This document shows, in pieces, positions 55,404 to 64,000 of a stretch of 64,000 bases of DNA (position 1 is the stretch's first letter; every line of letters begins with the position of its first letter). The stretch lies in contig MU839830.1 in the NCBI GenBank assembly GCA_030411725.1, forward strand, positions 1,364,001-1,428,000. Direction: 5' to 3'. The DNA comes from Echria macrotheca (taxonomy: Eukaryota > Ascomycota > Sordariomycetes > Sordariales > Schizotheciaceae). The position numbers were made by a program, and so were the translations under genes. The notes beneath the pieces were generated by a model. The model ran no database searches. It had not been told where the DNA came from and saw only the letters and a list, made by a program, of their open reading frames with translations.

Positions 55404-56449
55404 TCAGTCCTTCTTGGAAATTGTCTTTCTCGGACCGCTCTCGGCGTAGTCGAGGGTGAGAGGCCTCCCGCCAAGCTGAGACCCATCAAGCTGCGATTTC
55501 GCAGCAACAGCAGAGTCCACGTCGGTAAAATCGACGTGGGCGAATCCACGAGGCCATCCGGTGGTGCGGTCAACAGCCACACGAACCTCCTTCACATTCT
55601 TGAGCCCCCGAAAGAAGTGGTTAAGATCGGAATCTGTCGCATCTTGGGGGATGCCGCCAATGTATAGTGTCTCAGTAGGTCCGCTGGTCCTCGGTTTGCG
55701 TGGCGGGGGTTCACGCTTTAGTCTTGGCTTAACATGGATCTGGCGACCATGCCAAAAGGTGCCATCGCAGTTCTCGACGGCGTTATGCACCGATTCCTCG
55801 TCCTTGAAGAAGACAAACCCGAAGCTGGAGAAGCGACAGCGTCAGCAGGCACATCCACCCCGAACCATGCCTTGGACAGCGCCGGCATCAAGAGCACTTA
55901 CCCTTTGGGGAGACCAGCAGAGTCCCGTGCAATGCGTGCTTCCACCACCTCACCGTACTTGGAGAAGGCGCTGGTGAGGTGTCCGTCGTCTGCCTCAAAT
56001 GTGATGTTGTGCACAAAGATCGCGTAGGGCGTCGGGTCTACGTATCCTCTTCCTTGTACCAAGTCTTGTCAGATGAACCATCCTATTCTGCTGATGAAAC
56101 GAGTTTTTGCTTACTGCCTGCGCGAGACGGTTGGTTCAATCCTTGCTTAAGAGGATTGGCTTCTTCCGTCTCAGCATTTGTACTCTCAGCGGTCGCCGTC
56201 TCAGCAGTCGGGGGCTCTTCCACATTTCGGGCGCGCGCCGTGAGGGAGAAGAAACGGGCGGGGACCGCCTGGATCTGCTTGGGCAGAGCGGGTTTGGTCG
56301 TAGCTTGGACAGCGAACGAAGCCGGAGTGGCTTTTTGCGAGAGTTGTCTCGAAGCGGCGATTGCCGATCGCAAGGCGGCGCGACGTACACAATGCCTGTA
56401 CCAAAGTTAGATAAAGTCTGACAGTTTTGCAAATGATTGGATTTTACAT
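55404..56449 (-). CDS. RNA-binding protein with two RRM domains, probably mitochondrial
   Basis: 284 residues, exons 56449-56448, 56395-56115, 56052-55902 and 55824-55404. The start codon is split: AT precedes a 52-base intron (GTAAAA donor, TCTAAC branch, GTACAG acceptor) and G opens exon 2. The N-terminus MHCVRRAALRSAIAASRQLS is basic and free of acidic residues, like a mitochondrial presequence. RRM1 (~100-180) has YAIFVHNI and KGFGFVFF; RRM2 (~200-275) has LYIGGIPQ and RGFAHVDF. These are the RNP2 and RNP1 motifs of each domain. The tail is basic. The presequence suggests a role in mitochondrial RNA metabolism, but no specific orthologue is recognised. Confidence 0.8.
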
Positions 56450-56966
56450 CTTGAAGACGGATGAGCTGGCGACGGTCCGTGGTAACGTGCAGAGGGGAAT
56501 CTCGATGGCCGGTGACAAGGAAAGGAGCTTGAGATTTCGAAGCTGAAATTTCGCTGTCAATGGTCAGCAGCAGCAAAGACCCACTCCAGATAAGATAACG
56601 TTTGGGACCCTAGAACGAACCCTTGATCTTAAAGCCCGGTGAGGCTAGTCCGAAAGGAGGCACCCTGCTTCAGCATCAACGCTTCAACAAACACATCGAT
56701 TGCAATTCCAACATGCTTAAATCGCATCTTTGCAAAGGCTCTGTCGCGAGGATCATGAAAAACATTTTTCATATATGGTGTCGATTGCTATAACTATCCG
56801 GCAAAAAACTTGACATCTCGAACTCCGTCCGCACCTTTGAAGAGCATTGAACCTTAGCAGTACAGTACGCCTCTTCGCCCCGGTATCGTTATCCGTTTTC
56901 TATTTCATTATCAAGTCGTTATAAACATCAATATTAATAGGGCTATCATTCATATCGCCAACTCCC
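56450..56966. other. Intergenic region
   Basis: About 520 bases between two minus-strand genes, AT-rich towards the right. It holds the RRM gene 5' UTR and promoter and the 3' UTR of the next gene. Confidence 0.5.
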
Positions 56967-58076
56967 TCAGTCATCACCCATCTGTCCCTCTTTAAACGCT
57001 GTCCGCAAGTCTTGACCATCACAGCCTGGCGCTTGCGGGCTCGGCAACCTTCGAAGACCTCTTGACACATTGGAAGTATTTGTTGTTCTTGTCTGGTTGA
57101 TCGAATGATTTGGGACTGATAACACCACCGGCAGTATTCTTCCCCGTTCAAACTCGGATCTGGTATTGCCGAAGTCGGTTGTCGTCCGCCCTCTGCCGGC
57201 CACGTCGACCAAGTTCGGCACTTGTAGCCTTCCAGGAGAAGTCGAAAATGATTGTGACATCTGTGGCTCTCTAGGCTTGATTGGCAACTCTCGGCGGCTT
57301 CGCGATGGCGATAATGTCGACCTTGGTCTCGTGATCACGTCCAGCCGATCGACCCCCTCGTCGAGTCGTCGGCGCTCATCCGAAGCGCACATTTCGTGTC
57401 TTGATCGTCGTGACTCTTTCGACAACCGCTTGAGATTATCCCTCCGAAACTGATCAAGTTTGTTGTCCGCTGGCAACTCGAAAACCGATGCCCACAACCT
57501 TTCACTCGTTTCGGTACTTGGTGGTCCACCACTGCCCCCGTCGCGGAGAAGACGTGTTGAAGACGAGAATGACCGGAATGAGCTTCCAGAGAGTGGCGAA
57601 AGACTCAGGGTCTTGCAAACGACGTTGCGGACCTTGTCAACGAATGATGCTTCGTCGGGTGTCTGTTGGCGGTGATCTGGTATTACTGAGTAGAGGCCCT
57701 TTGTATCGAACTGAGGCTGCTTCGACCATCGAATCGGTTTTATAGGCGTACCAACGCCCCAATTCTTCAGCTGGCCGTCCTCGAGATCCGTCCGCCGCGC
57801 TGTCCTGCGCATCCTCCGAGAGACCATAACCACCATAGCGGCAAGTAAAAAACCTGCAAGACATATGGCAATAATCGCGGCCGGTCTCACAGAATCCCGG
57901 TGCTGCAGAATGTAGACGAGGGAGAAAATGACAAGACTAGCAGAGGATACTGTCAAGATCACCAATAGAGACAACTCAAACCGCGAAAAGAGGGGACGGC
58001 TTTGGCTGCGAGTCCCCGTCCGTGTTGTCTTGACAGTAGGATGAGACTGCAGTCTCCAAATATCGTTGGCACTCAT
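56967..58076 (-). CDS. Unknown fungal membrane protein with two helices
   Basis: A 369-residue, intronless gene; not recognised. Starts MSANDIWRLQSHPTVKTT. Two hydrophobic segments lie at ~33-57 (LSLLVILTVSSASLVIFSLV) and ~65-86 (AAIIAICLAGFLLAAMVVMV), separated by a short loop. The remaining ~280 residues are Arg/Ser-rich, hydrophilic and probably cytosolic, with a patch at ~110-150 (KPIRWSKQPQFDTKGLYSVI) that looks the most constrained. Such hairpin-anchored proteins are common conserved hypotheticals in Sordariomycetes. Confidence 0.7.
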   Translation of the reverse strand: MSANDIWRLQSHPTVKTTRTGTRSQSRPLFSRFELSLLVILTVSSASLVIFSLVYILQHRDSVRPAAIIAICLAGFLLAAMVVMVSRRMRRTARRTDLEDGQLKNWGVGTPIKPIRWSKQPQFDTKGLYSVIPDHRQQTPDEASFVDKVRNVVCKTLSLSPLSGSSFRSFSSSTRLLRDGGSGGPPSTETSERLWASVFELPADNKLDQFRRDNLKRLSKESRRSRHEMCASDERRRLDEGVDRLDVITRPRSTLSPSRSRRELPIKPREPQMSQSFSTSPGRLQVPNLVDVAGRGRTTTDFGNTRSEFERGRILPVVLSVPNHSINQTRTTNTSNVSRGLRRLPSPQAPGCDGQDLRTAFKEGQMGDD

Positions 58077-59540
58077 GACGAGAAGATGACGGTAGTTGAG
58101 GATAGTAACAACATTAGAACGTGGGCCGGCTCCGAGCCCAGATACATACAGGGTCGCAGGACATCAAGGACCTGCAGCTTGAAGACGAAGATTATGACAA
58201 CATAAATCTCCAGCACCTAGACCGCTTCATAGGGCTGAACCGGGGTGGATATATCGTTTCTTCTGCTTCGCAATTCGCAGCTGCGTACCGTACCTAGCGT
58301 GACCGAAAATCACGGCTCATAACCGGGCCGGGAGTCGCCATCACCATCTGGGAAACAGCTCCGTGCGGTCATTCCAATCACGAGGATGGTGGCGCCGAGC
58401 TGTAGTTTATCCGGAGCTGCGCAGCCATGGGAGCCCGAACCACGTATCACCGGCCGGCGATGGCGATATCAGACTGCGGGGGGGTCGCGCCGGGTAGACC
58501 AGTCAGAGGCCGGCATCCCGGAGCTGCGCCATCGTGTCGGGAGCTCACTGCATAAAGCCAACGCACGAAGGGTGGCTAAGCAGCTTCAGTCCCCCGCCAA
58601 ACCGCTCCCAAGAGCCGCGGCAGAAACGTTACGGCACGGGAGAGCAATTGCCCCAATACACCGCTCATTCTCGAGTTTGGAGTCAAGAGTGGACTGATCA
58701 GACCGATATTGGGCCGTGGCCGGAGAGCTTCCTCTTCGGGGCGCCTCTGCGGGGTCGACCGAACAAAACACCGTCGCCCTTCCCCGACGCGTCTCTCCAA
58801 GACTTATCAGCACAGCCCCGTCATCGCTTTGGCCTGTCTCACCAGTCTCGACCGGTTTGCCATCGAAGGCACTTTGTTTGGTCCATGCCATGGTCCGTGG
58901 ATCGATCAATCTGAAAGCTCGGCCGACAGCACCTCGGCAACGGCAAGATGCTCACCGCGATGCTGAGTTTGTCTCAACGGCGGCCTCTGGCCCGGCGTTA
59001 CGGCAATCTTCCGGCGACGCGTGAGAGTGAAGCAGCCGGCGCTCTCACCACCATCACGCATAACCCTAACCCGTAATCACGTCCACAACCCCTTCCCCCC
59101 TCGCCCCCTTTTCTCCTTCCCCCGAGATAGGTATCTCTTGGGAGCAGGTAAATAGTGAATAGTTGGAGGGGTGGTCCATAAGTACCTATTCTAGAAGTTA
59201 TACCGGTTGTGACTAACAGTTCTACAGCGTCGGCGGTAACAAGAGCGGCACCACACTTGTCACCCGACGGTATGCACATCAAACACCTGGACAGAAGAAA
59301 TCGTCATCGAATTCCGAACTGACGAGTATCAGCCGCGACGATTGGCCTTGCTTGCGTTCCGCTGCTCGTCCACCGCTGAACTAGATATCGAGCACATGCA
59401 GCTAGAAAGTTCAGCGCCAAAGTGCTCGTGCCCCAAGTCATCCCAAGGCTCTCCGTTACGTCGCGTCTTGTCTTGTCCGCTCCGCACCCAACACCGCCTC
59501 TTCAACCACATTGGAGCATCACAACATCAACAAACACATC
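58077..59540. other. Intergenic region
   Basis: About 1.46 kb without a supported gene. Overlapping short ORFs at 58386-59024 lack domains. A telomere-like motif lies at 59062-59072. Confidence 0.5.
59062..59072. repeat. Interstitial telomere-like motif
   Basis: AACCCTAACCC, the third occurrence in the window, in the spacer upstream of the tRNA pair. Confidence 0.4.
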
Positions 59541-59624
59541 GGGCGTGTGGCTCAGTTGGTAGAGCGTTCGCTTAGCATACTTGGTGTATGCGAAAGGTCC
59601 TGGGTTCGATTCCCAGCTCGTCCA
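59541..59624 (+). tRNA. tRNA-Ala (AGC), with an 11-base intron
   Basis: The cloverleaf folds with an acceptor stem GGGCGTG/CTCGTCC (one U-U mismatch), D arm GCTC...GAGC, anticodon stem TTCGC/GCGAA, and T arm CTGGG/CCCAG with loop TTCGATT. The anticodon AGC is at 59574-59576. The intron occupies 59578-59588, one base 3' of the anticodon as expected for eukaryotic nuclear tRNAs. A box (TGGCTCAGTTGG) and B box (GGTTCGATTCC) fit RNA polymerase III. Mature length is 73 without CCA. No T-run follows before the second copy. Confidence 0.93.
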
Positions 59625-59677
59625 AGGCGGGTCCGCCGGTGGCTCCGGCCATCACGGATCTCCAACCCCATCTCTTG

Positions 59678-59762
59678 GGGCGTGTGGCTCAGTTGGTAGA
59701 GCGTCCGCTTAGCATGTTTACTGGTGTGCGGAAGGTCCTGGGTTCGATTCCCAGCTCGTCCA
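59678..59762 (+). tRNA. tRNA-Ala (AGC), second tandem copy, with a 12-base intron
   Basis: The mature sequence is the same as the first copy except for a compensatory pair in the anticodon stem: position 28 T to C with position 42 A to G (TCCGC/GCGGA). The anticodon AGC is at 59711-59713 and the intron at 59715-59726, differing in sequence and length from the first. It starts 54 bases after the end of copy one. A TTTTT terminator follows at 59794-59798. Confidence 0.93.
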
Positions 59763-59793
59763 TCCCTGGGTGCTAGTCCAGTGGCTGGGTTCC

Positions 59794-59798
59794 TTTTT
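59794..59798 (+). terminator. RNA polymerase III T-run terminator
   Basis: TTTTT about 31 bases after the second tRNA-Ala. It is the first T-run of four or more after either tRNA. Confidence 0.6.
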
Positions 59799-60605
59799 GT
59801 CGACCTCGACCGAACTTGCCGGGCCTGCTTTGGAAGTTGAGAGTAGGGCCCGGTTTTCTTTTGTCCGACGACTCATCAAAGGGTTGTAAGACCTATCTTC
59901 TTTTGCGAAACTGAAACCGAGGAAATCAGCTTATCGGCCAAGTGGTGGTCAGACTCTTCCAGCAACACCATCCTGGCAGACCTGGCCAAGTCGGTCGGTT
60001 TCGGTTTATCTCTCCGTAGTGTTCCCGACTCTCCGCTAGCGGGAAGACTCTGTGCTGCTTGGCAACCCGGGAACGTTGAAATCAAGCATGCAGCCTCCCT
60101 TCGATCAAAACCCGGGACAACGGAAACCACTATGTATGTTTCCAAGAGAAACTACGCATACCTATTGACTCTGCAACATGACACCAGCACCACGGTTCGA
60201 ACACCTCCGAGTTTCAACGCAACCTTGACAAGCCGTGGGGTGGGCACGCGAGACACTGCCACGGTGGGAAAGGGGATGTTGCGGTCGGCAATCGGCACCG
60301 CCAAGCCGCGTTGTCATTGGGCCATGTGCATGTTGATCTGGCCCTAATGATCCGAGTTTCCCGAGTCAAAGCTGGCGGCTCCGATGATTCGACTTGAGAA
60401 ACCGGTGGACTCAAGCCGGACTTTGTCGGAGACCAAAAGACCCCGCGCCCGAGGCAGAGTGCCAACTTCACAAGCGTATTTCTTCTTGGCGCCTGTCGTC
60501 ATCATGTCCTTGCCAATGCCGCCCAGCGCGTGTCAACAGAGTAGCGCATCCGCACGAACCGGCCAGCTGCAATGTTGCGTATCTATGTCCAACTGTGTTT
60601 GGGGG

Positions 60606-60634
60606 CACACACACACACAGTCTCTCTCTCTCTC
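60606..60634. repeat. Compound CA/TC microsatellite
   Basis: (CA)7 followed directly by (TC)7, in the spacer upstream of the PAP2 gene. Confidence 0.9.
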
Positions 60635-61184
60635 CCTCGGCTGCGACGGCTCTGCTGACCTCGTTGCTAGGCGTCATGAATCTCTCCTCGACGGGAGGGT
60701 CAACAGTCCGAGGCGCACGGCAAGATTGGCTCCATCGCAGAATGATTGCCATCCCCGATGGCTCCTCAGCGAGCAGCGCGCCGTGGTTCCCGGCCCGCCA
60801 AGTCCAAGCCAAGTTGGATCCGGTGCATGAGGCCTGCGCGACTCGCAGCCTTGGGTGTGGAGACTGCACACCACCGGTATCAAGGACGTTCCTTGCCCGC
60901 GCCGTGGGGATCGAGGTCGAGGGGACATGATGCGCTGGGCGGCGAGTCCCGCCCAGCCTCGGGCAAAAATTCTTGCATAGCGTCTTGTCGGCAGAGTGTA
61001 AAAGCAGATGGGATGGTTGACGGTCCTCTTTTTTATCTGGCCGCCCCTTCTTCGATAACAGACCGCAGTGTGCTTTGACGTCTGTCTGTTGTCGTCTTGG
61101 AGTCCGTTCTGTTGTTGTTGTTGGCTCCGCGTCCTCTGTCCATACAGCACAGCAGGCGAGAAAGATAGCGACGACGACCTCACC

Positions 61185-62583
61185 ATGGCGATCGGAGCTG
61201 TTCTCGAGCCGCTGGTCATTGTAAGTCTTCTGGCCGGCGGGACCCTGGTGAACCGGGACAAATCCCGCAAGTCGTCGCCCTCGTCCTCCCGGCGTCCCGA
61301 GCCATGGCAGGATATCGAGTACGCCCTCGGGGGCGATACTCCACCCAACGAGCTCGCCGAGGCCAAGGGCTGGGACGGCAAGCAGCGGACCGCCTCCGTC
61401 AGCTCGTCGTCGACCATCTGGCACGATGTTGTTGAGGGCCAGGAGGTTCTTGGTGGGAGCCCCTCGCTCTGGCGCCACCGTACGCTGCGTCTGGGGAGCT
61501 GGACGCGCGAGGTGACGGTGCCCAACACCGAGATTCACAAGGACCGCTTCCTCAGCAGGGTGCTCCGCAACTACCCCTTCCTAGTCGAGGTGTGGTACTG
61601 GGCTCTGATCTACTGGGTATGCATCTTGCCATCCTCGTCGCACGATGTTTTGCTGACGGTACGCGAATAGGTCTATCAGCTCGGCCGCGCCTTTACTGCT
61701 GTGACTCTTCAAGCATCGACCGTCGATACGGCACGCGAGCATGCGCTGCAGGTCATCCATCTCGAACAGCGCCTGGGAATCTTCGTCGAGGTCGCCATCC
61801 AGCAGTGGTTTCTTACCCACCCGCTCCTGATGCGCTGGACGAACCGCGCCTACTCCTTCATCCACATCCCGGGCACCATTCTGTTTCTTATCGTTCTGTT
61901 CTATACCACGACGACGCGCCCGAAGCGCAGGCTCTTCGAACAGGCTGGTAAGGCGGAGTCGGCTTCTCTCAAACACTGGAGGACGCTCCTCGGACCGTTT
62001 GGGCCGGCTATCTACGAGCGTCGGAGACGAACCATGGCCATGTGCAACCTTCTTGCGTTCATTGTCTTCACCTTCTGGCCGTGCATGCCGCCGCGCCTGC
62101 TGAGTGCGGACAGTTACACCGGGGAGTACGCGGCCGAGGCCAAGGGATACGGATTCGTGGATACGGTTCACGGCGTGGACGGCGATAGCAGCGTGTGGAC
62201 GACCAACAGGTTCTGCAACCAATATGGTAAGCTCTCGTTGCTCTCAACTCCGGATGATGTATGTATCTGACCACTCTCCTTACAAAGCTGCCATGCCATC
62301 TCTCCACTTTGGATACTCCTTCCTCGTCGGCCTGACCATCGCCACCGTCCCTCTCAGGAAGAGCGGCTACCTCGGCTGGCGGCGTCTCGCCATCGTATGC
62401 AGTGGGATGGTGTACCCGTTCATCATCCTCACGGCCATCGTCGCGACGGCCAACCACTTCATCCTAGACGCTGTCGCCGGCGCCACGGCCTGTCTGCTTG
62501 CGTGGAATCTGAACGACGGGCTGCTTAACCTGCTCCCGTTGGAGGATTACTTTTTGCATGCTCTGAGGATTCATAAGCCTTAG
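61185..62583 (+). CDS. PAP2-family integral membrane protein (inositolphosphotransferase-like)
   Basis: 427 residues, exons 61185-61616, 61671-62226 and 62288-62583. Donors are GTATGC and GTAAGC; acceptors AATAG and CAAAG. The C-terminal part carries the PAP2 signatures of the Aur1/Ipt1 type: AAMPSLHFGYSFLVG, formed across the second splice, and ATANHFILDAVAGA with the His-x3-Asp pair. About six membrane helices surround them. The N-terminal ~110 residues hold one hydrophobic segment and a Ser-rich loop. Family members transfer phosphoinositol or hydrolyse lipid phosphates at the Golgi/ER. Whether this one makes inositol phosphorylceramide or acts as a phosphatase cannot be told. Confidence 0.82.
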
Positions 62584-63753
62584 GTGCGGGGTATGGGCGA
62601 CATCTGGAGATAGCGGAATGTCGTGCTCTACCTGTGTGGGAAGTACCGGATGGTATCGGGAGGGATGTAAATATATGTGTGTACGTTAGGAGGAAGACAT
62701 TAAGTGGCGCACACGGAGCGGTTAGTCTTTAATGCAGGCTTGCAAGGGAGTAATATACAAGGTATATATATCACTGGGTTTATGTTGAGTCCTTCTCGAT
62801 ATGATGCAGCTTGTGGGTGAGCGTGAGCAAACTTCAAGTATGGCGAGGTATCTGAGATACAGAGAGGAGTTACAAGGTCGAGAAGGATATCGAGTATCGA
62901 GAGCGCAAAGGGGATGGATATGTGGGTACGGAGCTACCCAGACATGAGCCAAGCAATAATCTGGGCACACATCGAGTCTTGTATGGTTATGGGATCAACT
63001 GACGATATAGATGTATCAACGGCCTGGACAAGGTACTCCTGAGCAAGGGGCAACTAGCTAATAATAAGGAGTACAACACCAGGTGTAATCCGTATCGTAC
63101 CAACAATCCACCTCCCTACCTACCTGCCTTGCACCTAGTACAACTATAGGGCTTAAGTGCATATCTGGCCCCATACAGATTTGATTGCCGTGATAATCGA
63201 GCGGTAATCATACATATCCCGCTCAACGGTCACCTAAACCACGACGAGAAAATATGCGTACAATACATCATCCCCAAATGAGCCGGAGACAATATATCTA
63301 GGTAGACAAGAAAAGAAAAACCCACCCGGAATGCGTGCATGTCTTAGTGACAGCCGTGCCTCACACACACACACACATATATATATATACCTATGCGTGA
63401 CGACTCGTCAATGGCACGATGAGGTGCTCTACATGTGTAAGAATGCAGCCGCGGAGATATTCAGTCGGATTTCAAGTTCGAGGCCGTTAACGTGGACGAT
63501 ACCGTCAAATCCAAGTAACTTGGGACCCAGTTTATGGGATTCAAAAAATATCACCGTTCACACATAAAGGCATTGTTAGTAACGATTAGGATGAATTCGT
63601 ATCTCATTCCTGCGGTGTGACTATTCACTTAAACTACCAGACAATAATTCCTACACTCGTCACTCGTCACACCAACACAAAACACACCACTACACCACCA
63701 CAAATAACCACCTCAGACTTCACATATCAACACAGTCCCGGCCCTCAGTCCGA
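62584..63753. other. Intergenic region between convergent genes
   Basis: About 1.17 kb, AT-rich, between the PAP2 gene and the partial gene at the right edge. A CA/TA microsatellite lies at 63362-63390. No gene is seen. Confidence 0.5.
63362..63390. repeat. Compound CA/TA microsatellite
   Basis: (CA)8 running into (TA)7 in the spacer. Confidence 0.9.
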
Positions 63754-64000
63754 CTAAAAGAAAACCCCCTTGACCTTGTCCACATACTCCCCAGCCGCCA
63801 CGGCACCACGAGTCTCCCCATCCAGCCAGTCCCTCGCCTTGTCGGCCAACATCTCCCACTCGTCCTTCCGCGCCGTCAGCTTGCTCTCCAAAAAGCCCAG
63901 AACCAGCGCCGTGGCCAGCTCCGTCGAACCGACCGAGAACACCCCGCCAAGTTGCGCCGCCCTGGCCGCGACTCCGGCCTCGTCGAGACCCAGGAGGCCG
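63754..64000 (-). CDS. C-terminal part of an unidentified gene
   Basis: The frame is open from the right edge to TAG at 63754-63756; 81 residues are visible. They read as a compact alpha-helical, Ala/Gly/Leu-rich C-terminus (LLGLDEAGVAARAAQLGG, ELATALVLGFLESKLTAR, WEMLADKARDWLDGE) ending DKVKGVFF. I do not recognise it. The gene starts beyond the window. Confidence 0.6.
   Translation of the reverse strand, partial: GLLGLDEAGVAARAAQLGGVFSVGSTELATALVLGFLESKLTARKDEWEMLADKARDWLDGETRGAVAAGEYVDKVKGVFF

Larger units (their letters stand above)
59763..61184. other. Intergenic region, PAP2 gene promoter
   Basis: About 1.4 kb. It contains the Pol III terminator and a CA/TC microsatellite at 60606-60634. 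Long overlapping ORFs on both strands at 60384-61078 have no domain and look incidental to high GC. Confidence 0.5.

Noticed and set aside
60468..61538. 356-codon minus-strand ORF overlapping the PAP2 promoter and first exon
   Set aside because: It is antisense to a well-supported exon and reads as low-information Arg/Pro/Gly sequence.

Overview
The window is a gene-dense piece of nuclear chromosome from a filamentous ascomycete, most likely a GC-rich Sordariomycete (Sordariales-like). Three things point there: single-copy eukaryotic genes of fungal type, short introns of about 45-90 bases with GTRNGT donors and CTAAC/CTGAC branch sites, and high GC in coding sequence with more AT-rich spacers. 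I see no transposon, CRISPR array, prophage or secondary-metabolite cluster. The genus cannot be fixed from the sequence alone.

Layout, left to right. 0-5 kb: 3' end of proteasome ubiquitin receptor RPN10, TRAPP subunit TRS23 (minus) and a UDP-sugar transporter. 5-13 kb: AMP deaminase and the endocytic SH3 protein SLA1. 14-21 kb: a TLC-domain membrane protein, then two divergent genes of unknown function. 21-28 kb: COG8, the mitochondrial glycine carrier HEM25 and a charged coiled-coil protein. 29-32 kb: prefoldin subunit 1 and an alkaline ceramidase. 33-42 kb: TMF/SGM1, NAS6 (gankyrin), splicing factor PRP46 and ORC1. 42-49 kb: an unknown gene broken by an in-frame stop, prefoldin subunit 5, a SET-MYND protein and a Mis18/Yippee-type coiled-coil protein. 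49-58 kb: exonuclease REX1, peroxisomal receptor PEX5, an organelle-type RRM protein and a two-helix membrane protein. 58-64 kb: two tandem tRNA-Ala(AGC) genes, a PAP2-family membrane protein and the 3' end of an unidentified gene.

The genes are housekeeping and form no operon-like pathway. Several belong to the same machines: proteasome (RPN10, NAS6), prefoldin (subunits 1 and 5), Golgi traffic (TRS23, COG8, TMF/SGM1) and sphingolipid metabolism (ceramidase, possibly the PAP2 protein). Many genes are arranged as convergent or divergent pairs with short spacers.

The most unusual content is in the gene structures. There is an apparent 3-base microexon in the ceramidase, two start codons split by introns (TRS23 and the RRM gene), a GC-AG intron in prefoldin 1, several AAAAG splice acceptors, and an intron that is in frame and stop-free. 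A tandem tRNA-Ala pair also lacks a terminator between its members. All gene models were deduced by eye from splice signals, reading frame and family conservation; no transcript data or database search was used.
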